The notes under the pieces: generated by a model | The model's input: only the letters and a program-made list of their open reading frames with translations | Told to the model about the DNA's origin: nothing | The model's database searches: none | Part shown: positions 25,893 through 34,497 of the stretch, one piece after another | Numbering within the stretch: the stretch's first letter is position 1 | Layout of the letters: each line of letters starts with the position of its first letter | Made by a program: the position numbers and the translations under genes | Assembly: GCF_024400215.1 (NCBI RefSeq) | Contig: NZ_CP053748.1 | Coordinates: 5,518,001 to 5,582,000, forward strand | Direction: 5' to 3' | Source: Massilia sp. erpn | GTDB lineage: Bacteria > Pseudomonadota > Gammaproteobacteria > Burkholderiales > Burkholderiaceae_D | DNA length: 64,000 nucleotides

Positions 25893-26350
25893 TTGAGCTG
25901 CACATTCACGATGGTGGCGTTCTGGATCAGCACATTGGCGCCGGAATTCTGGATCACCATCGGCAGCCCGGACGCATTTGCGAACGAGCCTTCGGTGATG
26001 GTATTCGATCCGGTCAGGACCTGCACCGCCTTGTTATTGCTGACCGCTCCACTCAGTTTCATCTCGCTCCAGGGCGTATCGCTGCCGCCGCGTAGCTGCG
26101 ACAGCTGTTCTTCCCCGAGCGGCGCCGGCAGGATGCCGCTTTCATCCCGCGCTAACCGCACGCCACTTCCATTCAGCGCGGCGGCGGCGAAGGCCGCCAC
26201 CACCGGCAAAATGGGCTTGTCTGCCGCTTCGGCAGGTGCCGGCACTACCGCCGCCGGCTCGCAAAGGGGGCTGACCGCCTGCTGCGCCTGGAGATCCAGG
26301 CTCAGCAGGCAAAGCGTCAGGGCCAGTCCCTGCATGGTATCGATCCGCAT
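25889..26350 (-). CDS. Small secreted Q/N-rich protein with RGG motif (FapA/B-like place)
   Basis: The 153-residue protein starts at ATG 26350 (GGAGG six bases before). It has a signal peptide (LTLCLLSLDLQAQ), a Pro/Ala-rich pro-region, the motif PLGEEQLSQLRGG (residues 77-89), and a 64-residue tail rich in Asn, Gln, Val and Ile (VSNNKAVQVLTGSNTI, IQNSGANVLIQNATIVNVQ) with strand-like alternation typical of amyloid subunits. It overlaps the peptidase gene by four bases. I infer a nucleator or subunit matured after RGG. Confidence 0.7.
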   Translation of the reverse strand: MRIDTMQGLALTLCLLSLDLQAQQAVSPLCEPAAVVPAPAEAADKPILPVVAAFAAAALNGSGVRLARDESGILPAPLGEEQLSQLRGGSDTPWSEMKLSGAVSNNKAVQVLTGSNTITEGSFANASGLPMVIQNSGANVLIQNATIVNVQLK

Positions 26351-26434
26351 CACAGCCTCCAAGGCCTTGTGAGCAAAGCTGTTTTCCGCATGCCGGCGGC
26401 GTGGCGTGAACTTGCCGGCGCCGCCGGTCCTGGC

Positions 26435-28393
26435 TTATTTACCCACTTGCAAATTAGCCTGCACGTTCACGCTTTGCTGCACCAGCGAGGAGAAGCCGTT
26501 GTTCTGGCTCACCACCATGATGCCCGCAGCCGACTGGCCGACAGTGTTCATGGTGTTCGACATATTGAAGTCGCCGGCATTCACGGAGATCGTGCCTCCC
26601 GCGCCGCCTGCGCCACCCATGCCATTGCCTGCTGCGGCATTGCCCGCCGTGGCCGTGCCGCCAGCGCCGCCGGCGCCGCCGTTGTTGCCGCCACCGCCAG
26701 CACCGCCAGCACCGCCGCTATTGCCGCCGCCACCGGCGCCGCCAGCACCGCCGCTATTGCCGCCGCCGCCGGCACCGCCCGAACCACCGGTATTGCTGCC
26801 GCCGGCCGCGCCGTTGCCGCCGTTGCCGGCCATGGAGTTACCGTTGGTGGCGCTGCCCGAATTCGCTGCGCCGCCGTTCGAGCTGCCGCCTGCCGCACCG
26901 GAACCTGCGGTATTGGAAGCTGCTCCGCTGCTGCCGCCGCCACCGCCGCTGGCGCCTGCCGCACCGGCACCACCTGAGCTGCTGCCGCTGCCGCCGCCGG
27001 CGCCTGCGCCGCCGCTGCCTGCCGTTGCTGCCGCGCCTGCGCCGCCGCTATTGCTGGCCGCTGCGCCGCCACCGCCTGCGCCGGTTGTATTGGTGCCGCC
27101 GGCCGCTCCCGCACCGCCGGTATTCGAGGCACTGGCGCCCGCGCCGCCGCCGCCAGCCGTACCGCCAGCCGCGCCGGCGCCGCCACCACCCGAGGTATTC
27201 GGACCAGAGGTTGCGGAATTGGTGCTGGCGCTGGCTGCGCCGCCCGTACCCGTGCCACCGCTGCCGGTCGCGTTCTGGTCATTGCCTACGAAGGGATTGG
27301 CCGGATCGCTGGTCGTGCCGATATTGGCGTTCACGCCCAGGCCTGCGCCGACTTTCGCTGCACCGCCGCTGGCCGTCTGGGTGGCGATGCCGTCGCCGCC
27401 GCTGGCTTTGCCGCCGGATGCGCCGCTGCCGCCATAGCCGCCAGCGCCGCCCATGCCACCGGCGCCGCCGGAAGCCTTGCCGGTGCTGCCGCCGCTGCCG
27501 CCGTTCGAGCCGTCGGCATAGCCGGAAGCGCCACCGCTGCCGCCTTTGGCGTTACCGGTCATGCCGCCGTCGCCGCCAGCGGCCTTGCCGCCCGCGCCGC
27601 CATAACCGCCGGCGCCACCGGTGCTGCCGCCAGCTTTGCCGCCGGCGCCGCCGGCGCCGCCCGCGCCGCCCATGCCGCCATCGCCGGTGCTGGCATTTTT
27701 CGCCGCACCGCCGTCGCCGCCGCTGCCTGCCTTGGCCATGCCGCCGCTGGCGTCACCGGTCGATGCGCTGCCGTTTTTGGAATTGCCGCCGGAAGCGCCA
27801 TCGCCGCCGTTCGCACCTTTGGCCCAGGCGCCGTCGCCGCCACTGCCGCCTTTGGCCAGGGCGCCGTCGCCGCCGCTGCCGCCTTTGGCCGATGCGCCAT
27901 CGCCACCGCTGCCGCCTTTGGCCGATGCGCCATCGCCGCCGCTGCCGCCTTTGGCATTGCCGCCCGTGGCATCGCCACCGTAGCCGCCCTTGGCGCTGCC
28001 GCCATTGGCATCGCCTTTATTGGTGGCGATATTGCCGATCTGCGAAATGGTGTTGCCGCTGACCGAGCCACTCAGCTTGCTGATGGCGCTGGCCGAGGAC
28101 TTGTTGAAGGAATTGGTCATGTTCGAAGTGGCCGTGGCGCCGTTATTGGCCGCCGCGGCAGCGTCGGCGGAAGCCTTGGCCGTACCATCGCTGTTGTTGT
28201 TGTTCTTGTTGTGGGTGCTGGAATCGGTACTCGAATCGTTATCGTGGTTGGTACTGCTATCCTGAATGATTTTGGCCTTCGCTGCCGCATTGATGCCGTC
28301 ACCCGACTGATCGACCGCCGGGTCCGCAGCTTGTGCAAATGCGCCGGTACTGAACAGCAGCGCAATGGCAGTAGCAAGTATGCTTTTTTTCAT
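26435..28393 (-). CDS. Large Gly/Ala/Ser-rich secreted repeat protein (candidate amyloid/matrix subunit)
   Basis: From ATG 28393 the protein has 652 residues and a signal peptide (MKKSILATAIALLFSTGAFA). After an Asn/Ser/Asp-rich region (23-130), residues 130-600 are GGX-type repeats, including five 11-residue copies of KGGSGGDGAxA (148-202) and three 12-residue GGAGGAGGGGNS units (about 543-578). The last 50 residues are non-repetitive (SVNAGDFNMSN, then GIMVVSQNNGFSSLVQQSV) and resemble Fap subunit ends. I see no Cys, Arg or Glu. It is the first gene after a sigma-54 promoter. I infer an exported matrix or amyloid protein. Confidence 0.75.
   Translation of the reverse strand: MKKSILATAIALLFSTGAFAQAADPAVDQSGDGINAAAKAKIIQDSSTNHDNDSSTDSSTHNKNNNNSDGTAKASADAAAAANNGATATSNMTNSFNKSSASAISKLSGSVSGNTISQIGNIATNKGDANGGSAKGGYGGDATGGNAKGGSGGDGASAKGGSGGDGASAKGGSGGDGALAKGGSGGDGAWAKGANGGDGASGGNSKNGSASTGDASGGMAKAGSGGDGGAAKNASTGDGGMGGAGGAGGAGGKAGGSTGGAGGYGGAGGKAAGGDGGMTGNAKGGSGGASGYADGSNGGSGGSTGKASGGAGGMGGAGGYGGSGASGGKASGGDGIATQTASGGAAKVGAGLGVNANIGTTSDPANPFVGNDQNATGSGGTGTGGAASASTNSATSGPNTSGGGGAGAAGGTAGGGGAGASASNTGGAGAAGGTNTTGAGGGGAAASNSGGAGAAATAGSGGAGAGGGSGSSSGGAGAAGASGGGGGSSGAASNTAGSGAAGGSSNGGAANSGSATNGNSMAGNGGNGAAGGSNTGGSGGAGGGGNSGGAGGAGGGGNSGGAGGAGGGGNNGGAGGAGGTATAGNAAAGNGMGGAGGAGGTISVNAGDFNMSNTMNTVGQSAAGIMVVSQNNGFSSLVQQSVNVQANLQVGK
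26661..26768 (-). repeat. Three 36-bp tandem repeats in the Gly-rich gene
   Basis: Three near-identical 36-bp units (26661-26696, 26697-26732, 26733-26768) encode GGAGGAGGGGN-type dodecapeptides. Recombination here would change the protein in 12-residue steps without frameshift. Confidence 0.75.
27788..27952 (-). repeat. Five 33-bp tandem repeats in the Gly-rich gene
   Basis: Five 33-bp units encode KGGSGGDGAxA with x = Ser, Ser, Leu, Trp, Ser; the last unit (27788-27820) diverges to KGANGGDGASG. Length change by slippage would keep the frame. Confidence 0.8.
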
Positions 28394-28466
28394 TTTCCGT
28401 GCCTCACCAAAGTTTGGTTGAACGAGTGTCCACCGGGAATGCTCACTCCGGGCAGCCAAGACCTAC

Positions 28467-28481
28467 GCAAGCTTGATGCCA
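28467..28481 (-). promoter_or_regulatory. Sigma-54 (-24/-12) promoter of the Fap-like operon
   Basis: On the minus strand TGGCATCAAGCTTGC matches TGGCAC-N5-TTGC with the exact GG-to-GC spacing; only the final C of the -24 box differs. It lies 74 bases before the ATG of the Gly-rich gene and downstream of the sigma-54 activator gene. Confidence 0.75.
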
Positions 28482-28573
28482 GCCCGGCGCCAAAGCGCTA
28501 AGTGGCTGAATCGGCGGGCCTTTTGCCGCAGGGGGAAAAACGCGACCTCAGCGCTACGGTCACAGCGTTGTTA

Positions 28574-28604
28574 CAAAAAGGCAGCGGCGCCATCTGGCGC
28601 CGCT
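28574..28604 (-). terminator. Rho-independent terminator of the sigma-54 activator gene
   Basis: A 10-bp perfect stem (AGCGGCGCCA, loop of 2, TGGCGCCGCT at 28583-28604) is followed on the minus strand by GCCTTTTTGT. It lies about 50 bases after the activator stop. Confidence 0.8.
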
Positions 28605-28620
28605 GAGTTTCCCTGCCGAG

Positions 28621-28644
28621 CGTCACAGTAACAAGGCTGTGACG
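28621..28644. promoter_or_regulatory. Candidate enhancer dyad for the sigma-54 activator
   Basis: CGTCACAG-N8-CTGTGACG is a perfect 8-bp-arm dyad 140 to 180 bases upstream of the sigma-54 promoter. A related half-site GTCACAG recurs at 28559-28565, 78 bases upstream of the promoter. The placing suits an enhancer for the VpsR-type activator. A second hairpin of the terminator is the alternative. Confidence 0.5.
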
Positions 28645-28652
28645 CGGCTGTT

Positions 28653-30014
<1,362 letters not shown>

Positions 30015-30232
30015 TTTAAGGCTTCATCTTAGAGTTCTTATAAGGGGTGGCAATGAACCTGGGCCGCCCTGAGTGGTGTGGCGAATCGGACAAATCAGCC
30101 AGCTTCTTGGCTGAAAGCTTGCTGGCCCCGCAGCGCAACGGATAGAATGCGTCCGGATTTTTCAGCAAGTGAAATGCCGTCTTGTCAATACTGCCTAAAC
30201 TGCATGGAACAAGATGCGATATGGAGAAAGTT

Positions 30233-30853
30233 ATGAATAACTATAGGCTACAGCCTGAGAAACTGCCAACTTGGAAGCAACGAGTGTCGCTGCGCGTACT
30301 CATGTTCTTCGGCTGGCAGCTGCTATTCCGCCCGCTGCCCGGCCCGCGCGGCATCGCCGTGATTTACCCGCACACCTCGAACTGGGACTTTTTCGTGGGC
30401 CTGTTCGGCAAGTGGGCGCTCGACCTGCCGTTCCGCTGGCTGGCCAAGGACTCGCTGTTCCGCATTCCTGTCCTGGGCAGCTGGTTCCGCGCCCTGGGCG
30501 GCGAGCCGGTCGACCGCAGCGCGCCGAACGGCATGATCAAAAGCCAGGCGGCGCGCATGAACGCGGCCGACTGGTACTGGGTCGGCATCACGCCGGAAGG
30601 CACGCGCGGCTACCGCCCGCACTGGAAGAGCGGTTTCTACCACCTGGCGCTGGAAGCGAAGGTGCCGCTTTGCCTGGTCTATATGGATTATCCGAACAAG
30701 ACTTTGAGTCTGGTCGACCATGTGTACCTGACGGGCGACAAGGAACAGGATATGGCGGCCATCCGCGCCGGCTTTGAAGGCCATCTGGGCCTGCACCCGA
30801 AAGACATGGCGCCCATCCTGCTGGGTGAGCGACACGACAAACCGCGCCACTAA
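30233..30853 (+). CDS. PlsC-family 1-acyl-glycerol-3-phosphate acyltransferase-like protein
   Basis: The 206-residue protein has acyltransferase block I as HTSNWDFF (His-x4-Asp, near residue 45), block III-like GEPVDRS near residue 92, and PEGTR near residue 122. The short length and missing membrane helices match the PlsC-like acyltransferases of unknown acceptor. ATG 30233 follows GGAGAAAG; in-frame upstream starts at 30182 (TTG) and 30221 are less likely. It could acylate a lipid or an ornithine-type lipid. Confidence 0.85.
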   Translation: MNNYRLQPEKLPTWKQRVSLRVLMFFGWQLLFRPLPGPRGIAVIYPHTSNWDFFVGLFGKWALDLPFRWLAKDSLFRIPVLGSWFRALGGEPVDRSAPNGMIKSQAARMNAADWYWVGITPEGTRGYRPHWKSGFYHLALEAKVPLCLVYMDYPNKTLSLVDHVYLTGDKEQDMAAIRAGFEGHLGLHPKDMAPILLGERHDKPRH

Positions 30854-30868
30854 AGGCGGGCCTGAAAG

Positions 30869-30898
30869 AAAAGCGGCGCAGAATCCTGCGCCGCTTTT
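30869..30898. terminator. Bidirectional rho-independent terminator
   Basis: AAAAGCGGCGCAG-AATC-CTGCGCCGCTTTT is a 13-bp perfect stem ending in TTTT on both strands, between two convergent genes. Confidence 0.9.
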
Positions 30899-30902
30899 GC
30901 GT

Positions 30903-32657
30903 TTACTGCGCCTGCTTGGGGTAAGGACTCTTGCCGCCTTCGGCGATGAAGCTGTCGATGCGCGCCTGCAGCACCGGCAGCGGCACCGAACCCAGATGCA
31001 GCACCGTGTCGTGGAAGGCGCGGATATCGAACTGCTTGCCCAGCGCCGCCTCGGCCTTTTTGCGCGCTTCGATGATCGCCATCTCGCCCAGATAGTAGGA
31101 CAGCGCCTGGCCTGGCCAGGAGATATAGCGGTCCACTTCCGTTTCCACCTCGTGCGACGAGAGAGCCGTGTTCTGCATCAGGTAGTCCTGCGCCTGCTGG
31201 CGCGTCCAGCCCTTGGCGTGGATGCCGGTATCGACCACCAGGCGCGAAGCGCGCCAGGCCTGGTAGCTGAGCATGCCGAAGACTTCATACGGGGTTTCGT
31301 AAATACCCATTTCCGTGCCCAGACGTTCCGAGTACAGCGCCCAGCCCTCGCCGTAAGCCGAGATATAGGCTTTGCGGAAATCCGGGCGCCCCCCCTGCTC
31401 CAGCGCCAGCGGCATCTGGAAGGCATGGCCGGGCGCCGATTCGTGCAGGGTCAGCGCCGGCAGGCTGTAAAGCGCGCGCGAAGGCAGGTTATAGGTATTC
31501 ACCAGATACACGCCGGGACCGCCGCGGCCCGAGGTGTAGTAAGGCGCCTGCTCCGGCGGCACCGGGATGATGGCGAAGCGGCGGCGCGGCAGATGGCCGA
31601 AATACTGGTCAGCCTTGGCGTCGAATTTCTTGGCGATCCAGGCCGCGCGCATCAGCAGCTCCTCCGGCGTCTTGGCGTAGAAGCGCGGATCGCTGCGCAG
31701 GAATTGCAGGAAGGCCGGCAGCTCGCCCTTGAAATCGACCTGCTTCATCACTTCCTGCATCTCGGCGCGGATCTTGGCCATTTCCGCCAGGCCGATCTGG
31801 TGGATCTGCTCGGCGCTCAGCGCGGTGGTGGTGTATTCGACGATCTTCGACTGGTAATAGGCCGGGCCATCCGGCAGGCTGTGCGCGGCCAGCGCCTCGG
31901 TTGCCTGCGGCACGTATTCCTTGCGCATGAAATCCAGCAGCTCGGCGTGGGCCGGCACCACCGCTTCGCGGATGGCTTGCAGGCCGGCCGCGCGCAGGCT
32001 GGCCTGCTCCTCGGCCGAAATAACGGCCGGCATGTCCTTGAACGGCTGGTAGAACGCCACCTCCTCCAGCTTGGCTTCAGTGACGGCGGTAAGCGACGCG
32101 TCGCGGCCCTGCAGGGTTACGCGCGGCGGGGTGAAGCCGCGTTTCAGGCCGGCCCGCATATTCGCCATCTCCTCGCGGAAGTAGCGCGGCACATCGTTCA
32201 GCTGGGCCACGTAGTTGCGGTAATCCTCGGCCGTGCGGAAGCTCTTGCGCGCCTCGCCCGCCAGATTCGACCAGAACGAGGAATCGGCATTCAGCGGCTT
32301 CTCGTATTCGCGGAAGCGCTGGTTGGCCAGCAGGGCGGCGATCTGGGCGCGGTAGACGGCGTAGTTGATGCGTTCAGCGGCGGACAGCTTGGCGGCGGGA
32401 ATGGCGTCCAGGCCTTTCAGCACGCCCTCCCAGTATTGCTGGCGCATCTGCTGGGTGGCGGGATCGACGCGCGGCAGGCGCGGGCTGATGCCGTTGTCGT
32501 CGTCCTCCTCGTCCTCCAGCTGCTGGTTCTGGCGCCACTTCCATTCCTGCGTATAGAGCGCCTTGAAGCGGGCGTCGGCATTGAGCGGGGCGCTCGCCAC
32601 GCTGGAAGTGCTGGCGGCCAGCAGGATGCAGGCAAGCGCTGCGCTGAAATCTCTCAT
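30903..32657 (-). CDS. DUF885 family secreted metallopeptidase-like protein
   Basis: The 584-residue protein has a signal peptide (ends SSVASA) and is a full DUF885 protein. The putative zinc motif HESAPGHAFQ is near residue 408, with a downstream GEGWALYSERLG near residue 433 carrying the third ligand Glu. Family members are distant M32/M2-like zinc peptidases of unclear substrate. Its start overlaps the stop of the SulP gene by four bases (32654-32657), so the two are coupled. Confidence 0.88.
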   Translation of the reverse strand: MRDFSAALACILLAASTSSVASAPLNADARFKALYTQEWKWRQNQQLEDEEDDDNGISPRLPRVDPATQQMRQQYWEGVLKGLDAIPAAKLSAAERINYAVYRAQIAALLANQRFREYEKPLNADSSFWSNLAGEARKSFRTAEDYRNYVAQLNDVPRYFREEMANMRAGLKRGFTPPRVTLQGRDASLTAVTEAKLEEVAFYQPFKDMPAVISAEEQASLRAAGLQAIREAVVPAHAELLDFMRKEYVPQATEALAAHSLPDGPAYYQSKIVEYTTTALSAEQIHQIGLAEMAKIRAEMQEVMKQVDFKGELPAFLQFLRSDPRFYAKTPEELLMRAAWIAKKFDAKADQYFGHLPRRRFAIIPVPPEQAPYYTSGRGGPGVYLVNTYNLPSRALYSLPALTLHESAPGHAFQMPLALEQGGRPDFRKAYISAYGEGWALYSERLGTEMGIYETPYEVFGMLSYQAWRASRLVVDTGIHAKGWTRQQAQDYLMQNTALSSHEVETEVDRYISWPGQALSYYLGEMAIIEARKKAEAALGKQFDIRAFHDTVLHLGSVPLPVLQARIDSFIAEGGKSPYPKQAQ

Positions 32658-34300
32658 ACGTCTCCCTTATTGTTTTGCAGATGGTCGCAAGCCATGGCCG
32701 TGCTGAGGAACACCTTGCCGTTCAACAGATCGAGCAGCTGGCTGTCTCTTAAGCGGTCCATCACCGGACCTTTCACTTCCGCCAGATGCAGGCCGATGCC
32801 GCGCCGCTTCAGGCTTTGATTCAACTCCAGCAGGCCAAACAAGGCCGTGGTATCGATCGAACTCACGGCCGACATCACCAGCACCAGCGCGCGCGCCGTG
32901 GGGTGCGCGGCCAGCTCCTCCTCCACGCGATAAGTGACCGCCTCCACATTGCCGAAGAAGAGATTGGCGTCGATGCGCAGCACCAGCATGCCGGGCTGGG
33001 TCTCGGCCGAATAGCGCTCGATATTGCGGAAATGTTCGCTGCCCGCGATGCGTCCCAGCACTGCGATATGTGGCCGGCTGGCGCGCCAGATCAGGGCCGC
33101 CATCGACAGCATCACGCCCACCACCACGCCCGCCTCCACGCCCAGCAGCAGCACGCCGACGCCCGTCACCAGCCAGGCCAGCGCGTCGACGCGGTCGTAG
33201 CGCCACGCGGTGCGCAGGGTGTCCAGTTCCAGCATGCCCAGCACCGCGACGATGATGGTGGCGGCCAGCACCGGCAGCGGCAGCAGCGCCAGCCAGCCGG
33301 TGGGCGCGATCAGGGCCAGCGCCAGCAGGCCGGCGGTGAGGATGCTGGCCAGCGGCGTATTCGCCCCGGCCGCGAAATTGACGGCCGAACGCGAAATGCT
33401 GCCCGTGACCGGGAAGCCGCCCGACAGCATGCTGGCCGCATTCGCCGCGCCCAGGCCGAGCAGCTCCTGGTTGCTCACCAGCTTCTCGTTGCGCTTCAAA
33501 GCCAGCGTCTGCGCCGCCGACATACTGATAAGGAAAATGATAAAGCCGATCAGAAGGCCCGGCTTCAGCAAGGCGCCCCAATGCGCGAAGGAGGTCGCCA
33601 GATTCAATTGCGGCAGGCCGGCCGGCACGCTGCCCGTGGTCGCAATGCCATGCGCGCGCAGATCGAAGAGCGCCACCAGGACAATCGACACGATCACCAG
33701 CAGCATGGGCGCCAGCTTGGAAGCCGTATCCGCCATGCTGGCCCGCATGCCGCAGGCACGCAGCAGCGCCGCACCCCAGCGCCGCGCCAGCATCAGAAAC
33801 AATAGGGAAGCCAGTCCCATGACAGCGCTAGGCCCGTGAAAATGCGGGAAGTCCGCCCCCAGCAGCGGATGCACCTGTCCCATCGCAATGACGATGGCCG
33901 AACCCACGGTGAAGCCGCTCATCACCGGCCGCGAGAAGAAATTGGCCAGGAAGCCCAGACGCAGCAAGCCGCACAAAATCAGCACCGCCCCGGCCACCAG
34001 CGCCAGCTGCGCCGCCAACACCGCATACAAGGCCGAACCGGCCGCTGCCAAAGGCGCGATGGCCGCCGCTGTCATCAGCGACACGATCGCCATCGGCCCC
34101 ACCGACTGCGTCATGCTGCTGCCGAAAAGCGCATACACGACAGGCGGCAGAATGCTCGCATAAATACCCGCCACTGGCGGCAAGCCCGCCACCAGCGCAT
34201 AAGCCATCCCCTGCGGGATCATCATCATCGCCACCACCAGGCCAGCGCTGACATCCCCCGCCAGCGCCGCGCGCCGATAGCCTCTCACCCAACCCAGCAT
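32654..34300 (-). CDS. SulP family anion transporter with STAS domain
   Basis: The 548-residue protein has 10-14 membrane helices with the SulP signature VVAMMMIPQGMAYALVAGLPPVAGIYASI at the start and a C-terminal STAS domain from about residue 430 (MLVLRIDANLFFGNVEAV, then SSIDTTALFGL). It imports sulfate, bicarbonate, dicarboxylates or similar with protons or sodium. ATG 34300 is preferred to an upstream TTG at 34306. A DUF885 peptidase gene is coupled behind it, an unusual pair. Confidence 0.92.
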   Translation of the reverse strand: MLGWVRGYRRAALAGDVSAGLVVAMMMIPQGMAYALVAGLPPVAGIYASILPPVVYALFGSSMTQSVGPMAIVSLMTAAAIAPLAAAGSALYAVLAAQLALVAGAVLILCGLLRLGFLANFFSRPVMSGFTVGSAIVIAMGQVHPLLGADFPHFHGPSAVMGLASLLFLMLARRWGAALLRACGMRASMADTASKLAPMLLVIVSIVLVALFDLRAHGIATTGSVPAGLPQLNLATSFAHWGALLKPGLLIGFIIFLISMSAAQTLALKRNEKLVSNQELLGLGAANAASMLSGGFPVTGSISRSAVNFAAGANTPLASILTAGLLALALIAPTGWLALLPLPVLAATIIVAVLGMLELDTLRTAWRYDRVDALAWLVTGVGVLLLGVEAGVVVGVMLSMAALIWRASRPHIAVLGRIAGSEHFRNIERYSAETQPGMLVLRIDANLFFGNVEAVTYRVEEELAAHPTARALVLVMSAVSSIDTTALFGLLELNQSLKRRGIGLHLAEVKGPVMDRLRDSQLLDLLNGKVFLSTAMACDHLQNNKGDV

Positions 34301-34355
34301 GCGCAACCACCACCCAAATTAACAAAGCGCAAGCCTACCACGATCCCCGCCATAT

Positions 34356-34483
34356 TTGATATCGATCAAATAATGTCCCACCCTGGTGTCAGGCACCAGC
34401 ACCGGACATTCTTTGATCTGGATCAGCAAATGTCCGACCTTGGTGCCTGACACCAGGGTCGGACATTGTTTGATTTAGCGCAA
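34356..34483. repeat. Interspersed repeat, copy 2: two hairpins with three FNR-like boxes
   Basis: Same design as copy 1 at 11560: palindromes AATGTCC to GGACATT at 34372-34410 and 34429-34467, framed by TTGATATCGATCAA (34356-34369, an exact FNR consensus), TTGATCTGGATCAG (34413-34426) and TTGATTTAGCGCAA (34470-34483), each 57 bp apart. The hairpins are more symmetrical here (CTGGTGTCAGGCACCAG). Confidence 0.87.
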
Positions 34484-34497
34484 AGGCGGGGGCGGAC

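Noticed and set aside
26661..27952. CRISPR-like tandem repeats
   Set aside because: Units are contiguous, in-frame, 33 or 36 bp with no spacers, and encode protein repeats.
26406..28062. Pro-rich and Arg/Cys-rich plus-strand frames across the Gly-rich gene
   Set aside because: They arise because GGC/GCC repeats read as Pro, Arg or Ala in other frames; the minus frame has a signal peptide, SD and operon context.
30015..30232. Possible small gene between the sigma-54 activator and the PlsC-like gene
   Set aside because: No open frame with SD and plausible codon use; it probably holds only the two promoters.
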